Assembly (NCBI RefSeq): GCF_002875705.1
Contig: NZ_MCZZ01000128.1
Span: 87,079 to 151,078, forward strand
Direction: 5' to 3'
Source of the DNA: Vibrio sp. 10N.261.45.E2
GTDB lineage: Bacteria; Pseudomonadota; Gammaproteobacteria; Enterobacterales; Vibrionaceae
Length of the DNA: 64,000 nt
Shown here piece after piece: positions 17,982 through 26,668 of this stretch (its first letter is position 1; every line of letters begins with the position of its first letter). The notes under the pieces are model-generated. The model was not told the origin of the DNA, ran no database searches, and saw nothing but the letters and a program-made list of their open reading frames with translations. Position numbers and translations under genes: made by a program.

Positions 17982-18956
17982 ATGAAAACCCTACTAAAAA
18001 TGACTCTACTTGCTTCAACCATCGCGATGAGCGCTAACACGTTTGCGGCAACCACTCTAAAGCTTGCACACGCTGCACCAGAGTCTGATCTGCAACAAGA
18101 CCTATCTCTTTTCTTTAAGAAAGAAGTAGAAGCTCGCTCAAATGGCGAAATCAAAGTCAACGTATACCCTCAAGGTCAGCTAGGCAGTGATAAGCAGATG
18201 ATCGATGGTTCTCGTGCTGGCATCGTTGATTTAACTATGGTTGGTTTGAACAACTACAACGGACTGATGCCTGAATCAGCAGCCTTTACTCTGCCATTCA
18301 TGTTCCCAGACCGCCAAACGGCATACAAAGTACTAGACGGTGAACCGGGCAAAGAAGTGCTTGCTAAGTTTGAGAAATTTGGTCTAAAAGGTCTTGGTTT
18401 CCCAGAGAACGGTTACCGCAACATGACCAACAACGAAAAACCTATTCGTGTTCCTTCTGATGTTGAAGGTCTGCAAATGCGTGTAAACGGCTCTAAAGCG
18501 CTGAACGATATGTTCAACGAGCTAGGTGCAAACCCACAACAACTACCAGTATCTGAACTATACACGGCACTTGAAACAGGCGTTGTTGATTCACAGGACC
18601 ACCCGATTCCAGTAACGCTGTCGTTCAAGTTTGACGAAGTACAAAAGTACCTAAGCTTGACACAACACGCTTACTCACCATTGGTTCTGACGATGAACCT
18701 ACGCAAGTTCAACAAACTAAGTGCTGAAGAACAAAAAATCATCGAAGAAGTATCGGCTGAAGCAGTCGCAATGCAACGTAAGCTAAGCGTTGAGAAAGAA
18801 GAGCAAATGATTTCTCAACTTGAAGCAAACGGTATGCAAGTTAACCGCGACGTTGATGGTAAAGCCTTCCAAGAAGCGATTCAACCAGTATGGAACGCAT
18901 ACATTGAGAAAAACGGTGATGTGATGATCAACAAGATCAAGGTTGCAGCTAAGTAA
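17982..18956 (+). CDS. yiaO: TRAP transporter substrate-binding protein (YiaO, DctP type)
   Basis: Periplasmic receptor that hands 2,3-diketo-L-gulonate to YiaMN. The 324 residues begin with a signal peptide (MKTLLKMTLLASTIAMSANT, cut likely after FAA near 23). DctP features follow: the YPQGQLGSDKQMIDG segment, and the specificity region GLQMRVNGSKA with the Arg that usually binds the substrate carboxylate. An inverted repeat after the gene probably stabilises or partly ends this transcript, giving extra receptor relative to the enzymes downstream. Confidence 0.92.
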   Translation: MKTLLKMTLLASTIAMSANTFAATTLKLAHAAPESDLQQDLSLFFKKEVEARSNGEIKVNVYPQGQLGSDKQMIDGSRAGIVDLTMVGLNNYNGLMPESAAFTLPFMFPDRQTAYKVLDGEPGKEVLAKFEKFGLKGLGFPENGYRNMTNNEKPIRVPSDVEGLQMRVNGSKALNDMFNELGANPQQLPVSELYTALETGVVDSQDHPIPVTLSFKFDEVQKYLSLTQHAYSPLVLTMNLRKFNKLSAEEQKIIEEVSAEAVAMQRKLSVEKEEQMISQLEANGMQVNRDVDGKAFQEAIQPVWNAYIEKNGDVMINKIKVAAK

Positions 18957-18978
18957 ACCTAAAGCACATCAACCGATG

Positions 18979-19011
18979 AAGGCTGTCCAGCCAATCCACT
19001 GAGGCAGCCTT
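18979..19011 (+). terminator. Hairpin between yiaO and ulaF (partial terminator or mRNA stabiliser)
   Basis: AAGGCTG (18979-18985) pairs with CAGCCTT (19005-19011), with no proper T-run after it. Such hairpins often lie behind binding-protein genes to raise their relative expression. Confidence 0.45.
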
Positions 19012-19058
19012 AATTTCCATCCTTCTGACTTCTACTTATTGAACATTGGCAAATCACT

Positions 19059-19751
19059 ATGTACCAAGAATTAAAAGAACGCGTTCTCGCAGCTAACTTA
19101 CAACTTCCTAAATACGGCCTTGTGACATTCACTTGGGGTAACGTCTCTGAAATCGACCGCGAGCGTGGTGTCATTGCGATTAAACCTTCTGGTGTTGAAT
19201 ACGATGTAATGACGGCAGACGATATTGTGGTTGTCGACCTTGAAGGCAATCGTATTGAAGGGACAATGAACCCATCTAGCGATACCGCAACTCACATTGA
19301 ACTCTACAAAGCGTTTCCATCCATTGGCGGCATTGTTCATACCCACTCTCGCAACGCGACGATTTGGGCACAAGCAGGCCGAGACATTCCTGCGCTGGGT
19401 ACCACACATGCCGACTATTTCTACGGCGATGTACCTTGCACCCGACTTCTCACCAAAGCAGAAATTGAATCGGATTACGAGAAAAACACCGGTCTTGTGA
19501 TCATCGAAGAGTTCAACCAGCGCGATATTGATCCGCAAGCCATGCCCGGTGCCATCATCGCCGGCCATGCACCATTTACTTGGGGGCAAGATGGCTCAGA
19601 CGCTGTTCATAACGCTGTTGTGATGGAAGAGATTGCCGCGATGGCAACCGCAACTCGCTCAATCAGCCCAGAGGTCGCGATTCAACCTGAACTGCTTGAT
19701 AAGCACTACAACCGTAAACACGGCAAGAACTCGTACTACGGACAGAAGTAA
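19059..19751 (+). CDS. ulaF: L-ribulose-5-phosphate 4-epimerase (UlaF/SgbE/AraD family), copy 1
   Basis: Zinc-dependent class-II-aldolase-fold enzyme that interconverts L-ribulose-5-P and D-xylulose-5-P, the last step before the pentose phosphate pathway. The 230 residues show the phosphate-binding TWGNVSE (25-31), PSGVEY (43-48), the SSDTATH segment with Asp75, and zinc ligands His94 and His96 in [12 protein letters not shown], plus a later HAPFTWG. It belongs to the yia-type operon. A closely related copy sits in the ascorbate PTS operon (31429-32124). UlaF, SgbE and AraD cannot be separated by eye; context points to SgbE/UlaF. Confidence 0.9.
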   Translation: MYQELKERVLAANLQLPKYGLVTFTWGNVSEIDRERGVIAIKPSGVEYDVMTADDIVVVDLEGNRIEGTMNPSSDTATHIELYKAFPSIGGIVHTHSRNATIWAQAGRDIPALGTTHADYFYGDVPCTRLLTKAEIESDYEKNTGLVIIEEFNQRDIDPQAMPGAIIAGHAPFTWGQDGSDAVHNAVVMEEIAAMATATRSISPEVAIQPELLDKHYNRKHGKNSYYGQK

Positions 19752-19761
19752 GGCCTCGCAC

Positions 19762-20604
19762 ATGCATAAGTCATTACTGCACAAGTCTTGTAAACATGAG
19801 CTTCTAGCTCTCGATCTCGATGGAACCGTGCTCAACTCTCAGCACACCATCAGCCAAGAGTTAATCGACACTATCAAGAGCATCGCAAAAGACACACATG
19901 TGGTGATAGTGACAGGCCGTCACCATGTTGCAGCTAAACCTTACTACGAACAGTTGGGTTTATCGACGCCGATCATTTGCTGTAACGGTACTTATATATT
20001 TGATTACCAAAACAATACCGTTCTAGAAGAAAACGCCATCGACAAACAGATTGCTGCTGAATTTATCACGCTCTCTCAAGCGCATGATCTCAAGATGGTG
20101 ATGTATGTGCGTGACGCCATGCTCTACTCAAAAAGTCGTCCTATCGAATACATGGAAGCGCTCCTTGAATGGTCAGAGACATTTCCACCAGCAAAACGTC
20201 CGAACATACAGAAAGTAGACAACTTCCATCATGAAGCCGCTACGTCTGAGTACGTTTGGAAGTTTGTCGTCGAGGGAGAAGTCAACCAATTCGCCAAACT
20301 TCCATTTGTCCAAGACCACTTTAATGGCGAGCGCTCTTGGATTGATCGTGTCGATTTCGCAGCGAAAGGAAACAGCAAAGGCAATGCGCTTACTCGTTAC
20401 ATCGAGCCGCTAGGCATCCGCCTTGAAGAGTGTGTTGCTGTCGGTGATAACCACAATGACATCTCAATGCTGCTAGCCGCAGGTCTCGGTATAGCCATGC
20501 ACAATGCCGATGACACCGTGAAAAACACCGCAGACCTTGTCACAGACAAAAATAACGATGACAAGACTGGGCTCGCAGAGCTTTTAAGCCGCTTATTTAA
20601 ATAG
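19762..20604 (+). CDS. Cof-type HAD-IIB phosphatase, YbhA-like, copy 1
   Basis: Haloacid-dehalogenase phosphatase with a C2B cap. E. coli YbhA acts on pyridoxal phosphate and some sugar phosphates. Translation should begin at the ATG at 19762, ten bases after the ulaF stop; upstream in-frame codons overlap ulaF. The 280 residues carry DLDGTV (18-23, nucleophile Asp18), VTGRHH, the striking YbhA-like PIICCNGTYIFDY and the C-terminal VGDNHNDISML. This gene type is not part of the E. coli yia operon. A second copy lies next to ulaF in the ascorbate PTS operon, which hints at a role in this pathway. Confidence 0.85.
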   Translation: MHKSLLHKSCKHELLALDLDGTVLNSQHTISQELIDTIKSIAKDTHVVIVTGRHHVAAKPYYEQLGLSTPIICCNGTYIFDYQNNTVLEENAIDKQIAAEFITLSQAHDLKMVMYVRDAMLYSKSRPIEYMEALLEWSETFPPAKRPNIQKVDNFHHEAATSEYVWKFVVEGEVNQFAKLPFVQDHFNGERSWIDRVDFAAKGNSKGNALTRYIEPLGIRLEECVAVGDNHNDISMLLAAGLGIAMHNADDTVKNTADLVTDKNNDDKTGLAELLSRLFK

Positions 20605-20612
20605 AGAATTTT

Positions 20613-21101
20613 ATGCTAGTCGGAAATACTCAACCCTCTAAATTTACCCGAAGCTACCCTATCGCTGTTCAAAATATACTTGAGCATATCAATAGCCTAG
20701 ATACTGATGCTTTAGCTATCGGGCGCCACACCCTGCCTGGTTTTGATGCAAACCAAGCTTGGTTCGTTGTACTGGAATATAAAAAAGAGCCACTCGCATG
20801 CTTTAAGCCAGAAGTACACAAGCACTACTCAGATCTGCAAATTGTACTTAAAGGTTCAGAGATCATGGCTTGGTCTAAAGACACAGGCGACCACAAGCTC
20901 GCAGAACCTTACAACGAACAGAGAGATCTGCAGTTTTATGAGTTCGAAGGTATTGAACTGAACTTTATTCATGCCAAACCACAGCAGTTCTATCTCTTCA
21001 CACCCGATACCGTTCATATCACCAATATTGAAAATGACGACAGCTCGCTTGTCAGAAAGTTGGTGGTAAAAATTCACAATGACTTACTGGATGCCAAATA
21101 A
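20613..21101 (+). CDS. yiaL: YiaL/YhcH family (DUF386) protein
   Basis: A 162-residue cupin-fold protein of the YhcH/YjgK/YiaL family, found in sugar-acid and sialic-acid operons; the biochemical role is not settled. Conserved points include the EVHKHYSDLQIVLKGSE segment, whose His residues and Glu/Asp resemble a cupin metal site, and YLFTPDTVHI near the end. It overlaps the lyxK start by one base (TAATG). E. coli yiaL sits in the equivalent position between yiaK and the transporter/kinase genes, so linkage is conserved though order differs. Confidence 0.87.
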   Translation: MLVGNTQPSKFTRSYPIAVQNILEHINSLDTDALAIGRHTLPGFDANQAWFVVLEYKKEPLACFKPEVHKHYSDLQIVLKGSEIMAWSKDTGDHKLAEPYNEQRDLQFYEFEGIELNFIHAKPQQFYLFTPDTVHITNIENDDSSLVRKLVVKIHNDLLDAK

Positions 21102-22594
21102 TGAATTACTACATCGGAATTGATTCTGGCGGTACCTTTATGAAAGCCGCTCTGTTCAATGCCAAAGGCGAACAGCAAGGCTTAGCACGCGTTTCAGCGA
21201 GCGTCATTAATGAAAAACAAGGCTGGGTAGAACGAGACCTAGACGCACTTTGGGGCAACGCTGTAGCGGTAATTAAACAACTGCTTGAATCCACACACGT
21301 TGAACCAACAGTCATCAAAGGCTTAAGTATTTCTGCGCAAGGTAAAGGCGTTTACCTGCTGGACAAGCAGGGGAACAATCTGGGCCATGGCATCATGTCG
21401 TCAGACTCTCGCTCGCTACCTATTGTCAAAGAGTGGTTAGAGCAAGGCAAGGCACAAGAGATTTACCCAACTACATTGCAAACCCTATGGACAGGTCACC
21501 CAGTATCGATCATTCGTTGGGTCAAAGAGAACGACCGTCAGCGCTACGACCAAATCGGTGCTGTCATGATGTCGCACGATTACCTACGTTATCGTTTAAC
21601 AGGTGAAGTTGCCGCTGAACTGACCAACATTTCAGAAAGCAATTTCTTCAACTCCATTACGGGTGAATACGACAAAGCACTGCTGAAAACCTTTGGCATT
21701 GAAGAGATCTGGGATGCGCTGCCACCGGTAGTAAAACCTCAGCAGCAAGCGGGCAAAATTACAGCCGCTATCGCTAAAGAAACAGGACTTGCGCTAGGCA
21801 CTCCAGTCTTTGGTGGTCTATTTGATGTGGTTTCAACGGCCATTTGCTCTGGTATCAACTCATCAGAAGATACCTTGAATTACGTAATGGGCACTTGGGC
21901 GGTAACCTCAGGTATTTCCAAACAAGTGACTCAAGAAGCGCACAACTTTGTCTATGGCCACTACGCTATCGATGGGGAATACATCATTCATGAAGCAAGT
22001 CCTACATCAGCAGGCAACTATGAATGGTTTGCCGACTACCTTGGTGAAGATGGCAAGCTCAACCATGCTCAGAATCAAGCCTTAGTCGATGCATTAGACC
22101 CGGCATCTAGTTCAGTCTACTTCGTACCATTCCTTTATGGTTCAAACCAAGGCTTAGGGCTTAAATCCGGATTCTACGGATTACAGTCTCACCACACTAA
22201 AGGCCAGCTAATTCAGGCGATTTGGGAAGGCATTCTGTTCTGCCACAACCTTCACCTTGAACGTATGCGTCAGCGTTTCCCGAAAGCTGATGTATTGAAA
22301 GTGACCGGTGGCCCTGCATCTAGTTCTGTTTGGATGCAAATGCTGGCAGACCTTACCGGAATGACGGTTGAAGTCTCCGACGTAGATGAAACAGGGTCAC
22401 TTGGCGCAGCCATGATGGCTATGGTTGGCTCTGGTGAGTTTGCTTCTCTCGCGGAGTGTACGCGAAACGTTACCCACTCAGCCTCACGCATTGAGCCTAA
22501 CCCAGCAAACTACGAAAAATATCAGAAAAAATACAAGCAATACCAACGACTGGTTCAGTTGTTTAAACAATTTGAGGATGGAATAGATGCCTAA
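21101..22594 (+). CDS. lyxK: L-xylulokinase (LyxK, FGGY family)
   Basis: FGGY sugar kinase expected to phosphorylate L-xylulose or 3-keto-L-gulonate, giving the substrate of the next enzyme. The 497 residues match E. coli LyxK along the full length: an N-terminal ATPase lobe (YYIGIDSGGTFMKAALF, 3-19), GISAQGKGVYLLDKQG-like text, SDSRSLPIVKEWL, the conserved GGLFDVVSTAICSGI, MGTWAVTSGISK and the C-terminal VTGGPASSSVWMQMLADLTG. Start and stop both overlap neighbours (yiaL by 1 base, ulaD by 8), showing tight coupling. Confidence 0.92.
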   Translation: MNYYIGIDSGGTFMKAALFNAKGEQQGLARVSASVINEKQGWVERDLDALWGNAVAVIKQLLESTHVEPTVIKGLSISAQGKGVYLLDKQGNNLGHGIMSSDSRSLPIVKEWLEQGKAQEIYPTTLQTLWTGHPVSIIRWVKENDRQRYDQIGAVMMSHDYLRYRLTGEVAAELTNISESNFFNSITGEYDKALLKTFGIEEIWDALPPVVKPQQQAGKITAAIAKETGLALGTPVFGGLFDVVSTAICSGINSSEDTLNYVMGTWAVTSGISKQVTQEAHNFVYGHYAIDGEYIIHEASPTSAGNYEWFADYLGEDGKLNHAQNQALVDALDPASSSVYFVPFLYGSNQGLGLKSGFYGLQSHHTKGQLIQAIWEGILFCHNLHLERMRQRFPKADVLKVTGGPASSSVWMQMLADLTGMTVEVSDVDETGSLGAAMMAMVGSGEFASLAECTRNVTHSASRIEPNPANYEKYQKKYKQYQRLVQLFKQFEDGIDA

Positions 22595-23231
22595 ACCTTT
22601 ACTACAAATGGCACTAGATGCAACCGACATCAACACCGCTTTAGCTTCCATTGAACATGTTGCAGATAAGTTAGATGTTATTGAAATTGGTACGATTTTA
22701 GCCTTTGCTCACGGCGTAGACAGCGTAAGACTCCTACGAGAAAAGTACCCAAACCACACTATCGTATGTGATATGAAAATCACTGATGCGAGCGCAATTC
22801 TAACCCGCTTAGCAATGGAAGCCGGTGCAAACTGGGTAACTGTCAGCGCTGCTGCTCACATCGAAACCATCCGCTCAGCGAAGAAAGTCACCGATGAGTT
22901 TAACGGCGAAGTACAAATTGAGCTGTACGGCCACTGGACAATGGATGACGCACAAGCTTGGGTCGACATGGGCATTAAACAAGCAATTTATCACCGTTCA
23001 CGTGATGCTGAACTAGCTGGTGTGAGCTGGACCGAAGAAGATTTGATAAAAATGCAGAAATTATCGGATATAGGAATTGAACTATCCATTACTGGTGGTA
23101 TTGTGCCAGACGATCTGCATTTGTTTAAGAATCTGTCTGCAAAGTCATTTATTGCTGGCCGCGCTTTAGCCGGAAGCAATGGACGTGATATCGCAGAAAA
23201 TTTCCATACTGAAATAGGTAAACACTGGTAG
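22587..23231 (+). CDS. ulaD: 3-keto-L-gulonate-6-phosphate decarboxylase (UlaD/SgbH), copy 1
   Basis: TIM-barrel enzyme of the orotidine-phosphate-decarboxylase suprafamily that converts 3-keto-L-gulonate-6-P to L-xylulose-5-P and CO2. In 214 residues every catalytic residue of E. coli KGPDC appears at the same number: Asp11, Glu33, Asp62, Lys64 and Asp67 (CDMKITDAS), and His136 and Arg139 (YHRSRDAEL). The C-terminal phosphate-binding ITGGIVPDDL and FIAGRAL are kept. It lies between the kinase and the IclR regulator gene. A second copy is at 29932-30579. Confidence 0.94.
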   Translation: MPKPLLQMALDATDINTALASIEHVADKLDVIEIGTILAFAHGVDSVRLLREKYPNHTIVCDMKITDASAILTRLAMEAGANWVTVSAAAHIETIRSAKKVTDEFNGEVQIELYGHWTMDDAQAWVDMGIKQAIYHRSRDAELAGVSWTEEDLIKMQKLSDIGIELSITGGIVPDDLHLFKNLSAKSFIAGRALAGSNGRDIAENFHTEIGKHW

Positions 23232-23238
23232 CACATTT

Positions 23239-23997
23239 ATGAGTGAGCAAATTAAATCGTTGTCTAAAGCACTAACTGTTCTGGAATTCCTTGGGAATTA
23301 TCCTAATGGCATTTCACTACAGAAAGTGTCTGAAGGGACAGGCTTCAATAAGTCTTCTGTCCACCGTATTTTGGCAACGTTTGAAGCCTCTGGTTATGTT
23401 GCTCAAATGTGCTCAGGCAAAGAATATCGCTTAACAATGAAGTTGGTTCAGCTCGGACACGCAGCCATCAACTCTGATGTCACAGGTACTGTTAAGCCTT
23501 ACCTGTCTGAGCTGCTCGACGATGTGAATGAGACGGTGAACTTTCTCTCTTTTGACGCTGACAACATCATCTTCAAAGATAAGTTTGAGCCAGTAAATTC
23601 GGCATTTCGCACTCGCACATACGTCGGTTTGCACTCTCCTATGTACTGCTCTGCCGCTGGTAAATGCTACCTCGCGTTTAGCTCAGACACTGTGCGCGAA
23701 ACCTACTGGCAGCGTAATGTCAGCACCATGAAGCCATTAACTGAGAATACGATTCTCGATAAATCTCAGTTTTTCGATGTTCTCGACAAGATCAAAGCGC
23801 GCGGTTATGCGCTTGATGATGAAGAGAACGAAGCGGGCATTTCTTGTGTTGCTGTCCCTATTTTCGACAAAAACAAATCCCCTGTATACGCGGTAAGTGT
23901 CTCTTCACTAACGCCAAAAATGAAAGCGTTAGGCTATGGAGAAATTGCCAACAAAATCCAAGACATCACGGCGCGTATAGAACAACAACTCTTTTAA
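23239..23997 (+). CDS. yiaJ: IclR-family transcriptional regulator of the yia-type operon
   Basis: DNA-binding repressor or activator with an N-terminal winged helix (about 1-65; recognition region GFNKSSVHRILATFEASGYV) and a C-terminal effector-binding domain (about 80-250, with SPMYCSAAGKCYLA and DEENEAGISCVAVPIFD as usual for IclR). E. coli controls the homologous operon with the IclR protein YiaJ, but there the gene is divergent. Here it is the eighth gene of the operon, which would give feedback on its own level. Two IclR-type palindromes precede yiaK and are its likely targets. Confidence 0.87.
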   Translation: MSEQIKSLSKALTVLEFLGNYPNGISLQKVSEGTGFNKSSVHRILATFEASGYVAQMCSGKEYRLTMKLVQLGHAAINSDVTGTVKPYLSELLDDVNETVNFLSFDADNIIFKDKFEPVNSAFRTRTYVGLHSPMYCSAAGKCYLAFSSDTVRETYWQRNVSTMKPLTENTILDKSQFFDVLDKIKARGYALDDEENEAGISCVAVPIFDKNKSPVYAVSVSSLTPKMKALGYGEIANKIQDITARIEQQLF

Positions 23998-24006
23998 GGA
24001 AAAAGA

Positions 24007-24876
24007 ATGTTTGATTCTAAAAACAAATTCAGATTAGGTATTTACGAGAAAGCAATGCCGACTTCTCTCACTTGGGAAGAACGTTTTATTTATGCTAAAG
24101 ACGCAGGTTTCGACTTTGTTGAAATCTCTGTCGATGAAACCGACGAGCGTCGTGCACGTCTCGATTGGTCAGACGAAGAAATTTACGAGCTTCGCCGCTT
24201 ATGTGAAAAGCATCAAATGCCTTTCCAATCTATGTGTTTAAGCGCTCACCGTAAATTTCCATTCGGTTCTATGGATGAGGCAACTCGTACAGAATCTTTC
24301 ATCATCATGGAGAAAGCGATTTCTCTTGCATACAAATTGGGTATCCGCTGCATTCAAATGGCGGGTTACGATGTGTATTACGAGCCACAATCTGCTGAAA
24401 CCCATGCACGCTTTATCGATGGCATGAAGCAAGCGACAAAAATGGCAGAGCGCGCAGGTATTATGCTAGGCGTAGAGATCATGGATACGCCTTACCTCAA
24501 CTCTCTGAGTAAGTTTGAAGTACTGAAACGTGAGATCCCATCTCCTTACTTCATGGCTTACCCAGATGTCGGCAATATTTCTGGTTGGAATTACGATGTA
24601 TGTACTGAACTGAAGCTTAGCCGTGACCACTTAGTACAGGTTCATCTAAAAGACACGTTGCGCGTTTCTGAAACTTGCAAAGGTCAGTTCCGAGATCTTG
24701 TGATTGGTGAAGGCCAAGTCGACTTCCCTGCGATTTTCAAAACATTAGCTGACATTGATTACAGCGCACCATTAGTGATTGAAATGTGGGCACAAAATGA
24801 CGACTGGTTGGAAGACATCAAGCAAGCAAAAGCAACCTTGAAATCTATCGCTAATCAATCTGGCTTTGACCTGTAA
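24007..24876 (+). CDS. ulaE: L-ribulose-5-phosphate 3-epimerase (UlaE/SgbU), copy 1
   Basis: Metal-dependent TIM-barrel epimerase (AP-endonuclease-2 fold) converting L-xylulose-5-P to L-ribulose-5-P. The 289 residues contain the expected metal ligands Glu157 (GVEIMD), Asp187 (YPDVGN), His213 (VHLKD) and Glu259 (VIEMW), and the family phrase QSMCLSAHRKFPFGS. It begins ten bases after the IclR gene with an AAGGAAAAAG ribosome site. It is highly similar to the copy at 29027-29923. Confidence 0.93.
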   Translation: MFDSKNKFRLGIYEKAMPTSLTWEERFIYAKDAGFDFVEISVDETDERRARLDWSDEEIYELRRLCEKHQMPFQSMCLSAHRKFPFGSMDEATRTESFIIMEKAISLAYKLGIRCIQMAGYDVYYEPQSAETHARFIDGMKQATKMAERAGIMLGVEIMDTPYLNSLSKFEVLKREIPSPYFMAYPDVGNISGWNYDVCTELKLSRDHLVQVHLKDTLRVSETCKGQFRDLVIGEGQVDFPAIFKTLADIDYSAPLVIEMWAQNDDWLEDIKQAKATLKSIANQSGFDL

Positions 24877-24886
24877 GGAAACGACC

Positions 24887-25210
24887 ATGACAATTTTTCG
24901 CACCGCTTTTTTCGAAGCTGATTTAACTGAAGAACAAAAACAAGACTTCTACCAATATATGGAAAATGAAGTCGCACCGATCATTCGAACTTTTCCGAAC
25001 AATCAGGGTTTAACACTTAATAAACCTGAAGCGATTGAAGCAGAAAGCCACAAAAACCTGCTACTTATGATGCAGCATAGCTACGAAAGTGAGTCTGCAA
25101 TGGCGCAAGCACTCGACTCTGACGCTCGCATCAAAAGCATGCACGCAACTAAAGTGATCATTGAAAAATACAATATTCATGTTCATCACATTAATTTCGT
25201 GCGCGACTAA
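24887..25210 (+). CDS. Small protein, probable dimeric alpha/beta-barrel fold, unknown role
   Basis: A 107-residue soluble protein ending the yia-type operon. The ATG at 24887 follows AAGGAA; an in-frame ATG at 24866 would overlap ulaE. The pattern suggests a ferredoxin-like alpha+beta fold: strand FRTAFFEADL, helix TEEQKQDFYQYMENEV, strand GLTLNKPEAIE, strand NLLLMMQHSYES, helix SAMAQALDSDARIKSMHATK, and a His-rich strand IHVHHINFV. That resembles antibiotic-monooxygenase or sugar-mutarotase (RhaM-like) proteins, but no diagnostic motif fixes either. Its place in the operon suggests a sugar-acid related function, unproven. Confidence 0.6.
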   Translation: MTIFRTAFFEADLTEEQKQDFYQYMENEVAPIIRTFPNNQGLTLNKPEAIEAESHKNLLLMMQHSYESESAMAQALDSDARIKSMHATKVIIEKYNIHVHHINFVRD

Positions 25211-25246
25211 CGGCCCAGTAGGCCATATACCGTAAAGTTCCAATCG

Positions 25247-25275
25247 AAAAGCAGGAGATCATCTTCTGCTTTTTT
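25247..25275 (+). terminator. Terminator at the end of the yia-type operon
   Basis: AAAAGCAG (25247-25254) pairs with CTGCTTTT across GAGATCATCTT, followed by a T-run. It lies 24 bases before the permease start, so the permease is either separately expressed or reached by read-through. Confidence 0.75.
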
Positions 25276-25298
25276 ATCGCTATTTATAAGGAATCACT

Positions 25299-26510
25299 AT
25301 GAGAGTATTCCCGTTAAAAGATGCCCCACTGGTCTTACTGTCTCTGATATTTTTTATCTGGGGACTAATCACCGTCTCAAGCAACTCACTCATTCCCTAC
25401 TACAAAGAAGCTTTTGGTCTCGACTATAAAATGGCGATGTTGTTTCCAATGGCATTTTTTATCACTCGAGTGACTGTCTCTCTTCCAACGTCATTCGTAA
25501 TGGCAAAAATCGGCTATAAACGTACTTTAAAGTACTGTTTGCTCTGGTGTGTATTAGGTTGTTTGGTGATGGCCTATCTAGTCCGCTCACAGGATTTAGT
25601 ACTCACCTTGCTTGGCATCTTATTAATGGCGTCGGGGCTTTCTGCGATACAAGTCGTCAGCTCGCCTTATGTGTCTCTGCTTTCGACACCCGACAAAAGC
25701 GTGATTAGGCAAAGCATCGCAACAGCTTCTAACTCGATCGGTACAGTGCTGGGGCCTTTGGTCTTGAGTGCGGTGGTGGTCATAGCGACGAGTTATCAAA
25801 TTGACAGTACTGCCGAACAAGTCTCCATTCTCTTTCTACTGATCGCACTCTTTTTCCTTGGTTTACTCGTATTTTTTCAGCGCATTGATGTCCCTGACAT
25901 TAAGCCTAAACAGCTGACAGGCTTCTGGCGTGGGTTACTTACGTTATTGAAAAATCGTCCTTTCTTAAAATTGGCTCTGGTTCTTTTGCTCTACATTGGT
26001 GTTGAAGTGAGTTTTGGTACTTTCACTATCACCTATTTAGCGGACGACAAGTACGGTGGTTTAGGGCTCATCTCAGCCACTCAGGTCATTGCTGCGTATT
26101 GGGTCTTTATGTTTATTGGCCGTCTGTTGTTTGCCAAATTTGGCCACCGCCTGAACTCACACACGCTCTTTTTATGTTCATGCTTGGTTGCTATTGCTAT
26201 CAGTATCGTCGCATTACTTTTTGATCACCTTTGGAGTGGCTATTTAATGCTGATGGTCGGCCTTTGCAACTCGACACTTTACCCAATCATTTATGCGCAA
26301 GCGCTTCAAGCTGCAGGTAAACAGAGCTCACAAGGTGCTGCGGTTCTGATCATGTGTTCTATTGGTGGAATTGTATTGCCTTTTGTACAAGCGAGCTTAA
26401 TTGACGCATTTACGCTGAGTATGAGCTATGTTGCGCCAGCTTTGGCTTATATCGGCATGGTCGTGTTGTATTGGTCGGTGGTGAAGCACCAAGATAAATC
26501 AATCGCTTAA
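25299..26510 (+). CDS. MFS sugar permease of the FucP-like (FHS) family
   Basis: Proton-driven inner-membrane transporter with about 12 predicted segments in 403 residues. The N-terminal signature FFIWGLITVSSNSLIPYYK (about 18-36) matches the FHS family to which L-fucose permease FucP belongs; SSPYVSLLSTPDKS and the long central loop (VPDIKPKQLTGFW) separate two six-helix halves. It follows the yia-type operon after a terminator, which suggests a second uptake route for the pathway's sugar or sugar acid, or for L-xylulose. The substrate is not shown by the sequence. Confidence 0.8.
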   Translation: MRVFPLKDAPLVLLSLIFFIWGLITVSSNSLIPYYKEAFGLDYKMAMLFPMAFFITRVTVSLPTSFVMAKIGYKRTLKYCLLWCVLGCLVMAYLVRSQDLVLTLLGILLMASGLSAIQVVSSPYVSLLSTPDKSVIRQSIATASNSIGTVLGPLVLSAVVVIATSYQIDSTAEQVSILFLLIALFFLGLLVFFQRIDVPDIKPKQLTGFWRGLLTLLKNRPFLKLALVLLLYIGVEVSFGTFTITYLADDKYGGLGLISATQVIAAYWVFMFIGRLLFAKFGHRLNSHTLFLCSCLVAIAISIVALLFDHLWSGYLMLMVGLCNSTLYPIIYAQALQAAGKQSSQGAAVLIMCSIGGIVLPFVQASLIDAFTLSMSYVAPALAYIGMVVLYWSVVKHQDKSIA

Positions 26511-26668
26511 ATAGCGTTTAAATATAACGAAGAGATAAAGATCAGCATGACTGCTGAAGAAAGTACAAGGGAAGCAAAGAGAGGTTGAATTGAGCTTGAA
26601 CTAAGTTGTATCAGTAGGTGATATTGCATCACCCCTGATCACACTTAGCTAGTGTTTATCTGTTGAGA

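Noticed and set aside
15166..25210. Horizontal acquisition of the yia-type operon as an island
   Set aside because: Base composition and codon style look like the neighbours, and there is no integrase, tRNA or direct repeat at the edges.
26617..26633. GGTGAT-ATTGC-ATCACC hairpin after the permease gene
   Set aside because: A stable small hairpin, but with no T-run on either strand, so not called a terminator.
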